Below are positions 16,918 to 24,489 of a stretch of 64,000 bases of DNA, piece after piece. Origin of the DNA: Intrasporangiaceae bacterium URHB0013 (GTDB taxonomy: Bacteria; Actinomycetota; Actinomycetes; Actinomycetales; Dermatophilaceae); the NCBI GenBank assembly GCA_000620545.1, contig JIBA01000013.1, forward strand, positions 1 through 64,000, given 5' to 3'. The position numbers and the translations under genes were made by a program. Each line of letters starts with the position of its first letter. Position 1 is the first letter of the stretch. The notes beneath the pieces are model-generated. The model saw nothing but the letters and a program-made list of their open reading frames with translations, ran no database searches and was not told the DNA's origin.

Positions 16918-17565
16918 CTAGACCCGGGTGCCGTCGTCGAACGGGTCCCGCTCCGTGCCGCCGCGCAGGACGAGCAGCACGAAGCCGACGACGACCATGG
17001 TCAGGGCGGTCACGACCCACCACGCGCTGCCGTCCCGGTCGAAGAAGAGCACGTAGAGCAGCAACAGCGGTCCCCCTGCGAGGCCGGTGACGATGGCCCA
17101 GAACATGGGGTCGGTCTCGGCCGACGGGAGGTCGATCTCCGAGGGCGGGACGAAGTGGTCGTCCCCGTCCGACCCGTCGTCGGCACCGTCGGCACGTGGT
17201 GTGCTGGCTCGCCACGCGTGGGACGTCGTCGGGGCGATCGGCAGCTCGAGCAGGCCGGACGCGCCGGACGGCCCGCCGGACGCGGGCTGCTGCGGCGGCA
17301 CCGCAGGATCGGTGCTGCGGCCGCCCTGAGGACCGTCCACGGCAGAGGGTGTCGACTCGTCCCCGGACGGGGGCTCGTCGGTCCCGGTCGACCGACCGCT
17401 GTCCGCGAGCGAGGTCGGAGGCTCAGCAGGATCGGCCGTCTCCGGTGACGACGGGGCGTCGTCGGGGGCGGCAGGGTCACGCTCACGAGCCTGCGGGTCG
17501 GGGGCCTCGTCGTCCCACCCGGCGATGATGCGCGCGAACTCCGCGTCGAGGTCCCGGTCGCTCAC
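16918..17565 (-). CDS. Hypothetical membrane protein with long disordered N-terminus
   Basis: A 215-residue protein of unknown function. The start SDRDLDAEFARIIAGWDDE is a recurrent opening among actinobacterial hypothetical proteins, followed by about 110 residues rich in Pro, Ser, Asp and Gly. Two C-terminal helices (FWAIVTGLAGGPLLLLYVLFF and WWVVTALTMVVVGFVLLVL) make a hairpin in the membrane, leaving the N-terminal part in the cytoplasm by the positive-inside rule. The start is probably GTG 17565. It stands alone, divergent from the acyltransferase gene. Confidence 0.75.
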   Translation of the reverse strand: MSDRDLDAEFARIIAGWDDEAPDPQARERDPAAPDDAPSSPETADPAEPPTSLADSGRSTGTDEPPSGDESTPSAVDGPQGGRSTDPAVPPQQPASGGPSGASGLLELPIAPTTSHAWRASTPRADGADDGSDGDDHFVPPSEIDLPSAETDPMFWAIVTGLAGGPLLLLYVLFFDRDGSAWWVVTALTMVVVGFVLLVLRGGTERDPFDDGTRV

Positions 17566-17714
17566 GGCCGGTCCCCGGAGCGGTCGGGCAGCGGTCGGGC
17601 GGACACACCTGAGCCCGCTGCGGCGTCGAGACGGACCGTCACGGTGGGGCTCCTCGGGCGAAGCGAATGGACCTGCTGATCCTCGCATGCGCCGCTGTCA
17701 GTGCGCGAGTGTCG

Positions 17715-17720
17715 TAGAGT
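17715..17720 (+). promoter_or_regulatory. -10 box (TAGAGT) of the acyltransferase gene
   Basis: TAGAGT precedes the TTG start at 17752 by 31 nt, and a GGAAGGCGG ribosome binding site lies between them. This is a leadered promoter, in contrast to several neighbours. Confidence 0.45.
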
Positions 17721-17751
17721 TCGAGCCGTCACAGACGGAAGGCGGACACGG

Positions 17752-18663
17752 TTGTTCTACTGGTTCCTCAAGACGATCGTCATCGGGCCGATCATCAAGC
17801 TCCTCTTCCGTCCGTGGGTGGAGGGGGAGGAGAACATCCCCGAGGACGGCGCCGCGATCTTCGCGAGCAACCACCTGTCCTTCTCCGACTCGATCTTCCT
17901 GCCTCTGGTGGTGTCCCGTCGCGTCACCTTCCTCGCGAAGAGTGATTACTTCACCGGACGCGGCATCAAGGGACGGCTCACCGCGGCCTTCTTCAAGGGG
18001 GTCGGGCAGCTGCCGGTAGACCGGTCCGGCGGCAAGGCGAGCAACGCGGCTCTCAGCTCTGGCCTCAAGGTGCTGGGGCGCGGTGAGCTGCTCGGCATCT
18101 ACCCCGAGGGCACGCGCTCGCCCGATGGTCGTCTCTACCGCGGGCGCACCGGCGTCGCGCGGATGGCGCTGGAGGGCAAGGTCACGGTCATCCCGGTCGC
18201 CATGATCGGGACCGACAAGGCGCAGCCCACCGGCAAGGTCATCCCGCGCATCATGCGGGTCGGCGTGCGGGTCGGCAAGCCGCTGGACTTCTCCCGCTAC
18301 GAGGGCATGGAGGACGACCGGTTCGTCCTGCGCTCCATCACCGACGAGATCATGTACGAGCTGATGCTGCTGTCGGGCCAGGAGTACGTCGACATGTATG
18401 CCACGTCGATGAAGGACCGCCTCGTCTCCGCAGCCCGGGCCAAGGCCCGCGAGCTCCAGGAGGCCGCCAAGCCGGGGAGTGCCGCCCCCGAGCTCGAGGA
18501 GGCGCTCGACGCCGCGGAGGGCCGGCCCCGCGCCTCGCAGGCTCCCGCTGCGGTGGCGAGCGTCGACGACGGCTCTGTCTCGGACGCCGCCGACCCCGAC
18601 CGCGACAACGACCGCGACGACGACGACGGAGACGGTGACGCTCCCGTCGTGGCGGCGTCCTGA
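17752..18663 (+). CDS. plsC: 1-acyl-sn-glycerol-3-phosphate acyltransferase
   Basis: A 303-residue membrane-associated acyltransferase of phospholipid synthesis, adding the second acyl chain to lysophosphatidic acid. The N-terminal helix FYWFLKTIVIGPIIKLLF is followed by the catalytic NHLSFSD (HX4D) at residues ~39-45 and the glycerol-phosphate binding EGTRSPDGRLYRG. The last ~90 residues are a polar Ala/Asp-rich tail ending in a nearly pure Asp-Arg-Asn stretch. I prefer TTG 17752 because the ribosome binding site GGAAGGCGG sits just upstream; a GTG at 17701 would read through the promoter. It is followed 4 bp later by the histidine kinase. Confidence 0.9.
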   Translation: MFYWFLKTIVIGPIIKLLFRPWVEGEENIPEDGAAIFASNHLSFSDSIFLPLVVSRRVTFLAKSDYFTGRGIKGRLTAAFFKGVGQLPVDRSGGKASNAALSSGLKVLGRGELLGIYPEGTRSPDGRLYRGRTGVARMALEGKVTVIPVAMIGTDKAQPTGKVIPRIMRVGVRVGKPLDFSRYEGMEDDRFVLRSITDEIMYELMLLSGQEYVDMYATSMKDRLVSAARAKARELQEAAKPGSAAPELEEALDAAEGRPRASQAPAAVASVDDGSVSDAADPDRDNDRDDDDGDGDAPVVAAS

Positions 18664-18667
18664 GGCC

Positions 18668-20041
18668 ATGGCCCTCACGCGCCACGGCGCCGGCCCGGAC
18701 CGCGACGGCGAGACCGGAGAGGTCGGCGCGCTCCCGGTCCCTGCTCCGGTCCCTGCTCCGGTCCCTGCTCCGGTCCCGCTCTCCGACGACGACGTGACGG
18801 CTCCCGCGTCCGCCTCCACCATGGCGGTACTCGACGACGAGCACGCCATCGTCCGTGGCCTGTGGCGCGGCATCGACGTCTTCCGCTGTCTCGCCCTCGC
18901 GTATGCCGCCTGGTCGGCGTGGGAGCGTCACGAGCAGATTGCGCACCTCCTCGGGGCCGTCGCGATCCTCGCCATCCTCGCCGGCTGGACGCTGGCCGTG
19001 ACCCTGTGGCCGCGGCGCACGGTCCGCGCCTACGCCATCGAGCTCGCCATCGGCTGTTCCGCGATCCTCGCGACGCGGCTCGTCGACGACCCGGACGTCA
19101 TCCTGGCCGGTGCCAAGACCATTCCCTCGATCTGGCCGACCGCGGCGGTGATCGGTTTCGCGGTGCTGCGGGGCTGGCGCGGCGGGCTTGCGGCCGCCTC
19201 CCTCGTCGCCGCGTGCTCCTTCATCGAGGTGGTCGAGCCGACCGCCAACACGGTGTCCAACTCCATCTTCGGGCTGCTGCTCGGTGGCTGCATCGGCTAC
19301 TGCGTCGACCTCGCCCGCTCGAGCCACGCGGCCCTCGCCGAGGCCATGCGGCTCGACGCCGCGCGCGCGGAGCGCGACCGACTCGCTCGGACCGTCCACG
19401 ACGGCGTACTCCAGACCCTCGCCTTCATCAACCGTCGCGCCAGTGACCTCGGTGGGGAGACGGCGCGACTGGGTGCGATGGCCGGCGAGCAGGAGCGGAT
19501 CCTGCGCACGCTCGTGAGCCAGACCGACCTCGCGGAGGTGGGCCGCGCCGTCAGCGGAGACGCCGACCTGCGCGGACTGCTACGGCACGTCGAGGGTGCT
19601 GGCGTCCAGCTCGTCTCGCCCGCCGACGCCGTGCTCCTGCCGAGGCGCGTCGCCGACGAGGTCGTCGCCGCCGTCGAGGCGGCCCTCGAGAACGTCCGAC
19701 GGCACGCGGGAGCCGACGCCCGGGCCTGGGTGCTGCTCGACGACGACGGCGACGAGATCGCGGTGACGATCCGCGACTCCGGCCAGGGTGTTCCCGCCGG
19801 CCGGCTCGAGGAGGCCGTCGGCCAGGGCCGCCTCGGCGTCTCGTCGAGCATCCTCGGTCGGCTGGCCGACCTCGGCGGGACCGCGAGCATCGTGTCGGGA
19901 CCCGCCGGCGGGACGACCGTCGAGCTGCGGATCCCGAATCACAGGACGACACGTCGGACGAACCGGCACCATGGTCGCCGAACGGACATCGGGTCAGGCA
20001 CCGCGACAGGAGCCCCGACCCCGGGACGAGGAGGATCGTGA
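18668..20041 (+). CDS. MacS-type sensor histidine kinase
   Basis: A 457-residue membrane sensor kinase of the HisKA_3 group. After a Pro-Val-Ala repeat N-terminus come about five or six hydrophobic segments (residues ~65-215) forming the sensor. The dimerisation region carries the phospho-acceptor His in RLARTVHDGVLQTL (about residue 244), and the HATPase region has AALENVRRHAGADA (N box) and DSGQGVPAGRLEEA. The tail after LRIPN is Arg/Gly-rich. Its stop overlaps the start of the response regulator. The stimulus is unknown. Confidence 0.9.
   Translation: MALTRHGAGPDRDGETGEVGALPVPAPVPAPVPAPVPLSDDDVTAPASASTMAVLDDEHAIVRGLWRGIDVFRCLALAYAAWSAWERHEQIAHLLGAVAILAILAGWTLAVTLWPRRTVRAYAIELAIGCSAILATRLVDDPDVILAGAKTIPSIWPTAAVIGFAVLRGWRGGLAAASLVAACSFIEVVEPTANTVSNSIFGLLLGGCIGYCVDLARSSHAALAEAMRLDAARAERDRLARTVHDGVLQTLAFINRRASDLGGETARLGAMAGEQERILRTLVSQTDLAEVGRAVSGDADLRGLLRHVEGAGVQLVSPADAVLLPRRVADEVVAAVEAALENVRRHAGADARAWVLLDDDGDEIAVTIRDSGQGVPAGRLEEAVGQGRLGVSSSILGRLADLGGTASIVSGPAGGTTVELRIPNHRTTRRTNRHHGRRTDIGSGTATGAPTPGRGGS
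18734..18777 (+). repeat. 12-bp tandem repeat in the kinase N-terminus
   Basis: Three exact copies of CCGGTCCCTGCT and a partial fourth encode a Pro-Val-Pro-Ala run before the first membrane helix. Copy number could vary by slippage without shifting the frame. Confidence 0.85.
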
Positions 20042-20751
20042 CGCAGCAGGAGGACGCCATGCGACGGCGGGGGAGCAGCACGTTGCCCGAGCACATCCGG
20101 GTCGTCGTCGCCGACGACCACCCCATGTGGCGCGACGCCGTCGCCCGCGACCTGGCCGATGCCGGCTTCGAGGTGCTCGCCACGGCCGACGACGGGCGGT
20201 CAGCCGTGGCCCGGACCCGCGCCACCGCGCCGGACGTCCTCGTCCTGGACCTCAACCTCCCGGGCCTCACCGGCGCCCAGGTGTGTGCCGCCCTGGCCGC
20301 CGCCGGCGTGCCGACCCGCATCCTCATCCTCTCGGCCAGCGGCGACCAGCAGGACGTCCTCGACGCGGTCAAGGCCGGGGCGCTCGGCTACCTCGTGAAG
20401 TCGGCGGGCCGCGAGGAGTTCCTCGCCGCCGTCCGGGCGACCGCCGCCGGCGAGCCGGTCTTCACGGCCGGCCTCGCGGGCCTCGTGCTCGGCGAGTTCC
20501 GGCGGGTCAAGGCTGCCGGTGGCGGGACCCCGGAGCGACCCGTTCCGGAGCTCACCGAGCGCGAGACCGAGATCCTCAAGTACGTCGCGACGGGCATGGG
20601 CTACAAGGAGATCGCGGCGACGCTCTTCCTCTCGCACCGCACCGTCCAGAACCACGTGCAGAACATCTTCGGCAAGCTGCAGATGCACAACCGGGTCGAG
20701 CTCGTCCGCTTCGCCATGGAGCGCGGCCTCGACCTCGCCGACCCCACCTGA
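20038..20751 (+). CDS. LuxR/NarL family response regulator
   Basis: A 237-residue DNA-binding response regulator, partner of the upstream kinase (GTGA overlap). Residues ~20-140 are a receiver with the acidic pair in VVADDHPM, the phospho-acceptor Asp in VLVLDLNLPG and the switch Lys in LGYLVKSAG. After a short linker, LTERETEILKYVATGMGYKEIAATLFLSHRTVQNHVQNIFGKL is a complete LuxR helix-turn-helix. An internal ATG at 20056 is an alternative start. Target genes cannot be read from the sequence. Confidence 0.93.
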   Translation: MTQQEDAMRRRGSSTLPEHIRVVVADDHPMWRDAVARDLADAGFEVLATADDGRSAVARTRATAPDVLVLDLNLPGLTGAQVCAALAAAGVPTRILILSASGDQQDVLDAVKAGALGYLVKSAGREEFLAAVRATAAGEPVFTAGLAGLVLGEFRRVKAAGGGTPERPVPELTERETEILKYVATGMGYKEIAATLFLSHRTVQNHVQNIFGKLQMHNRVELVRFAMERGLDLADPT

Positions 20752-20874
20752 CTGGCACACGAGCTGACGCGCACTGACCCGGGAACGGACAGACGGCATA
20801 CGACGTCGGTGACGGCTGGGATCGGCAAGGTTTCGGGATGCGGACCTCGGCAGAAGCACCCTGCGTGCGGCGTC

Positions 20875-20880
20875 TACGCT
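20875..20880 (+). promoter_or_regulatory. -10 box (TACGCT) of the DAHP synthase gene, leaderless
   Basis: TACGCT is followed by 6 nt and GTG 20887; no ribosome binding site precedes either the GTG or the ATG at 20893. Confidence 0.55.
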
Positions 20881-20886
20881 GTCGGG

Positions 20887-22275
20887 GTGAACATGAGGAC
20901 CGTCACCGCCGATGCCGGCCTCGAACCCGTTGACGGGTCCGAGGCCCTCGCCGCCCTCGCGGCCGCGGCCAGCGAGCTCGAGGCCCAGCAGCAGCCGGCC
21001 TGGCCCGACACGGCTGCCCTGGCCGAGGTGATCGAGACCCTCGCCTCGTATCCTCCGCTCGTCTTCGCGGGTGAGTGCGACGTCCTGACCGACCGGATGG
21101 CCAAGGCCGCCGTCGGTGAGGCCTTCGTGCTCCAGGGGGGCGACTGCGCCGAGACGTTCGCGTCCGCCACCGCCGACAACATCCGCGACCGCATCAAGAC
21201 CATCCTGCAGATGGCGGCGGTGCTGACCTACGGCGCGTCCGTGCCGGTCATCAAGATCGGTCGCATGGCGGGTCAGTACGCCAAGCCGCGCAGCTCGACC
21301 GTCGAGACCCGTGAGGGCGTCACGCTGCCGGCTTTCCGCGGCGACATGGTCAACGACTTCGCGTTCCACGAGTCCGCCCGCATTCCCGACCCACAGCGCC
21401 TCGTTCGTGCCTACCACGCCAGCTCGGCGACGCTCAACCTCGTGCGTGCCTTCACGACGGGCGGCTTCGCCGACCTGAGGCACGTGCACGACTGGAACCG
21501 TGGCTTCGTCGCCAACTCGGCCAACCAGCGCTACGAGAAGATCGCCAAGGACATCGACAAGGCGATGCGTTTCATGTGGGCGTGCGGCGCCGACTTCGAC
21601 GCCATGCGCACCGTCGAGTTCTACGCCGCGCACGAGGCGCTGCTGCTCGACTACGAACGCCCGCTGACACGCATCGACTCGCGCTCGGGTCGCCTCTACG
21701 ACACGTCGGGCCACTTCGTGTGGGTCGGCGAGCGGACCCGCCAGCTCGACGGCGCGCACGTCGACTTCGTCTCGCGCATCAGCAACCCGATCGGCGTCAA
21801 GCTCGGGCCCAAGGCCGACATCGACGAGGTCCTGCGCCTCATCGACAAGGTCGACCCGAACCGCACGCCGGGTCGCCTGACCTTCATCACGCGCATGGGG
21901 GCCGGCACGATCCGCGACGCGCTGCCGGCTCTCGTCGACAAGGTGACGGCGTCCGGAGCCACCGTGGCATGGATCTGCGACCCGATGCATGGCAACACGT
22001 TCGAGAGCCCGTCGGGATACAAGACGCGCGACTTCGAGGACATCGTCGAGGAGGTGCGCGGGTTCTTCGAGGTGCACCAGTCCCTCGGCACGATCCCCGG
22101 CGGCATCCACGTGGAGCTCACCGGCAACGACGTCACCGAGTGCCTCGGCGGCGCCGAGAAGATCATCGACTCCGACCTCGAGAAGCGTTACGAGTCGGTG
22201 TGCGACCCCCGCCTGAACCACCAGCAGTCGCTCGAGCTCGCGTTCCTCGTCGCCGAGATGCTCGGCCAGGCCTGA
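20887..22275 (+). CDS. aroG: Class II 3-deoxy-7-phosphoheptulonate synthase
   Basis: A 462-residue class II (plant/mycobacterial type) DAHP synthase, the first enzyme of the shikimate pathway, joining phosphoenolpyruvate and erythrose 4-phosphate. The family motifs are intact: GEAFVLQGGDCAE with the metal-binding Cys, KIGRMAGQYAKPRS, the WIGERTR-like VWVGERTRQLDGAHV, TRMGAGTIRDALP, WICDPMHGNTFES and the NHQQSLELAF ending. Length is normal. The Mycobacterium counterpart lies in the same neighbourhood as pknL. Start: GTG 20887 (leaderless promoter) or ATG 20893. Confidence 0.96.
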   Translation: MNMRTVTADAGLEPVDGSEALAALAAAASELEAQQQPAWPDTAALAEVIETLASYPPLVFAGECDVLTDRMAKAAVGEAFVLQGGDCAETFASATADNIRDRIKTILQMAAVLTYGASVPVIKIGRMAGQYAKPRSSTVETREGVTLPAFRGDMVNDFAFHESARIPDPQRLVRAYHASSATLNLVRAFTTGGFADLRHVHDWNRGFVANSANQRYEKIAKDIDKAMRFMWACGADFDAMRTVEFYAAHEALLLDYERPLTRIDSRSGRLYDTSGHFVWVGERTRQLDGAHVDFVSRISNPIGVKLGPKADIDEVLRLIDKVDPNRTPGRLTFITRMGAGTIRDALPALVDKVTASGATVAWICDPMHGNTFESPSGYKTRDFEDIVEEVRGFFEVHQSLGTIPGGIHVELTGNDVTECLGGAEKIIDSDLEKRYESVCDPRLNHQQSLELAFLVAEMLGQA

Positions 22276-22278
22276 GCG

Positions 22279-23343
22279 GTGACCGCGACGAGCCCCTACC
22301 GGGCGGACCTGCTCAGCGACACCCTGACCCGGCCCAGCAACGCCATGCGCGATGCCATGGCGCGCGCCGAGGTCGGCGACGACGTCTTCGGTGAGGACCC
22401 GACGCTGCGCGCCCTCGAGGAGCGCGTCGCCGGCATGCTCGGACACGAGGCCGCGCTCTTCACGCCGTCGGGCTCGATGGCCAACCAGCTGGGAGTGCGG
22501 CTGCACGTCAAGCCGGGGGAGGAGCTCATCGGCGACTCTCTGGCTCACGTCGTGCGTGCCGAGCTCGGGGCGGCCGCGGTGCTCTCTGGCATCTCGTCGC
22601 GGACCTGGGTCTCCGAGCGCGGCCGCTTCCGCGCCGACGATGCTGCGTCCCTCATGATCACCGGGGTCCGGCCCTACCAGGTGTGCACGTCGCTCGTGAT
22701 CGTCGAGAACACCCACAACTTCGGTGGCGGCACGGTGCAATCGCTCGAGGAGATCCGGTGCGCGCGCGAGGTGACGCGCCAGCGGGGCGTGGCCATGCAC
22801 CTCGACGGGGCGCGGTTGTTCAACGCCCACGTCGCCTCAGGGGTGTCGATCAGCGACTACGGCCGCGAGTTCGACACGGTCTCGATCTGCCTGAGCAAGG
22901 GTCTCGGCGCGCCCGTCGGTAGCGTCCTCGTGGGCTCGGCCGACGCCATGGCCGAGTCACGCATCTGGCGCAAGCGTTTCGGTGGCGGGATGCGACAGGC
23001 CGGGATCCTCGCTGCCGCAGGCCTTTTCGCGCTCGACCACAACGTCGAGCGTCTCGCCGACGACCACGCACGAGCCCGCCGTGCGGCCGAAGCGATGGCT
23101 GAGGCGGCCCCTGGTGCCGTCGATCTCGCCACCGTCGAGACGAACATCGTCATCGTCGACGTCGCCGCGGTCGGCTGGGCCTCGGCCCCCTTCGTGGACG
23201 CAGCCCTCGCCTCCGGCGTGAGGACGTATGCCGTGGGGCCCGGTGCCGTGCGCCTCGTTTGGCACCTCGACGTCGACGACGCGGCGACGGATGCCGCCAT
23301 CGACGTCCTCACCGGCCTCCTGCGCGCCGGCCCGGCAACCTGA
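22279..23343 (+). CDS. ltaE: Low-specificity L-threonine aldolase
   Basis: A 354-residue PLP enzyme of fold type I that splits threonine (and allo-threonine) into glycine and acetaldehyde. It begins with the typical RADLLSDTLTRPSNAMRDAM, has EVGDDVFGEDPTLRALE, ENTHNFGGGTV, HLDGARLFNA (Asp contacting the cofactor) and the PLP lysine in SICLSKGLGAPVGS. Length and order fit the family. It follows DAHP synthase by 3 bp with a GTG start, so the two are probably co-transcribed. Confidence 0.93.
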   Translation: MTATSPYRADLLSDTLTRPSNAMRDAMARAEVGDDVFGEDPTLRALEERVAGMLGHEAALFTPSGSMANQLGVRLHVKPGEELIGDSLAHVVRAELGAAAVLSGISSRTWVSERGRFRADDAASLMITGVRPYQVCTSLVIVENTHNFGGGTVQSLEEIRCAREVTRQRGVAMHLDGARLFNAHVASGVSISDYGREFDTVSICLSKGLGAPVGSVLVGSADAMAESRIWRKRFGGGMRQAGILAAAGLFALDHNVERLADDHARARRAAEAMAEAAPGAVDLATVETNIVIVDVAAVGWASAPFVDAALASGVRTYAVGPGAVRLVWHLDVDDAATDAAIDVLTGLLRAGPAT

Positions 23344-23352
23344 CCCCCCGGT

Positions 23353-23562
23353 GGTTCGAGGTGATGCCGCGACCTACGTCGGTGTCGCGATCACCTCGAC
23401 CCGCCCGTCGCTGCCCCCGGTTCGAGGTGATGCCGGTAGCCACGTCGGTGTCGCGATCACCTCGACCCGCCGCCGGTGTCGCGATCACCTCGACCCGCCC
23501 GTCGCTGCCTCCGGTTCGAGGTGATGCCGGGAGCCACGTCGGTGTCGCGATCACCTCGAACC
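23353..23562. repeat. Stem-loop repeat array in a convergent gap (66-bp period)
   Basis: Three units begin at 23353, 23419 and 23513. Each starts GGTTCGAGGTGAT and reaches ATCACCTCGA about 38 nt later, so each can form a hairpin; the third pairs perfectly over 13 bp. The middle CACGTCGGTGTCGCG is conserved. A 28-bp partial copy is inserted before the third unit. The array fills the gap between the converging threonine aldolase and EamA genes. Confidence 0.85.
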
Positions 23563-23580
23563 GCGGGCGCCTGGTGTGGG

Positions 23581-24480
23581 TCAGACCTCGTGGTGGAGGG
23601 CCTCGGCGGGCAGCTCGCCCGGCCGTCGGCGCGCGAGGAGCTCGACGGCATACATCGCCGTCAGGACGAGCGCGCCACCGACCGCCATCCGGAGCGTCGC
23701 GGTCTCGTCGCCCAGCGTCACTGCGAAGAATGCCGCAAAGACCGGCTCGAGGGTCATGACGATGGCCGCTCGGGTGGCGGGCATGTGAGCCTGCGCCCAC
23801 GTCTGGACCCACAGGGCGAGGATGCTCGCGAAGACGACCATGTAGAGCACCGACGCCCACTGGCCGGGTGTGCTCGGCAGGACGACGCCTCCTGGCGCCG
23901 CACCGATGGCGCACAGCACCGCGATGACGACCATCTGCACGACCGACAGGCCGGTCGCGATCTCGGAGGCGCTGTAGCGGCCGAGGCCCACGATGTGCAG
24001 TGCGTAGAGGGCGGCGGCGAGAAGGGTGATGGCCTCGCCGACACCGACAGAGAACCCGTTGAGGGAGAGCAGGGCCAGACCGACGGTCGCGAGCCCGACT
24101 GCGGCCCAAGTGGATCCAGCCACGCGTTCGCGGAGCAGCACGGCGGTGAAGACGGGGGTGAGCACGACGTACGTGCCCGTGATGAACCCCGACACGGAGG
24201 CGGGGGTCGTCGCGAGTCCCTGGGTCTGGAAGATCTGGGCCAGGCCGTAGAGGCCGCCGAGAGCGGCGCCGACGAGGACCTGACGACGGGTCAGGGCACG
24301 CACCGGTCGCCAGAACACGATGAGCATGATGACGGCCGAGAGGCTGAAGCGCACCGCGAGGAAGTCGACGGGCGGGATGGTCTCGAGCAGGTCGCGGATG
24401 AGGAAGAACGTCGAGCCCCACACGGCGGTGAGCACGACGAGGAGCAGCGTGGCCAGGCGCGTGCGCGCCGCAGGAGTCAC
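23581..24480 (-). CDS. EamA/DMT family transporter
   Basis: A 299-residue inner-membrane protein with ten predicted helices in two EamA repeats, as in drug/metabolite transporters (RhtA/YdcZ type). The first repeat shows VVLTAVWGSTFFLIRD and FLAVRFSLSAVIML; the second ends in TLEPVFAAFFAVTLGDE, a classic EamA motif. The tail is cytoplasmic. It starts with GTG 24480, only 9 bp after the kinase stop, so it is transcribed with the PASTA kinase. The substrate (amino acid, metabolite or drug) is unknown. Confidence 0.9.
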   Translation of the reverse strand: MTPAARTRLATLLLVVLTAVWGSTFFLIRDLLETIPPVDFLAVRFSLSAVIMLIVFWRPVRALTRRQVLVGAALGGLYGLAQIFQTQGLATTPASVSGFITGTYVVLTPVFTAVLLRERVAGSTWAAVGLATVGLALLSLNGFSVGVGEAITLLAAALYALHIVGLGRYSASEIATGLSVVQMVVIAVLCAIGAAPGGVVLPSTPGQWASVLYMVVFASILALWVQTWAQAHMPATRAAIVMTLEPVFAAFFAVTLGDETATLRMAVGGALVLTAMYAVELLARRRPGELPAEALHHEV

Positions 24481-24489
24481 GGGCAGGCC

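Noticed and set aside
20200-22830. 876-codon minus-strand frame
   Set aside because: Antisense to the response regulator, DAHP synthase and threonine aldolase, which all have intact motifs.
23353-23562. CRISPR array or transposon ends
   Set aside because: The sequence between arms is itself conserved, so there are no spacers, and no transposase or target duplication is seen.
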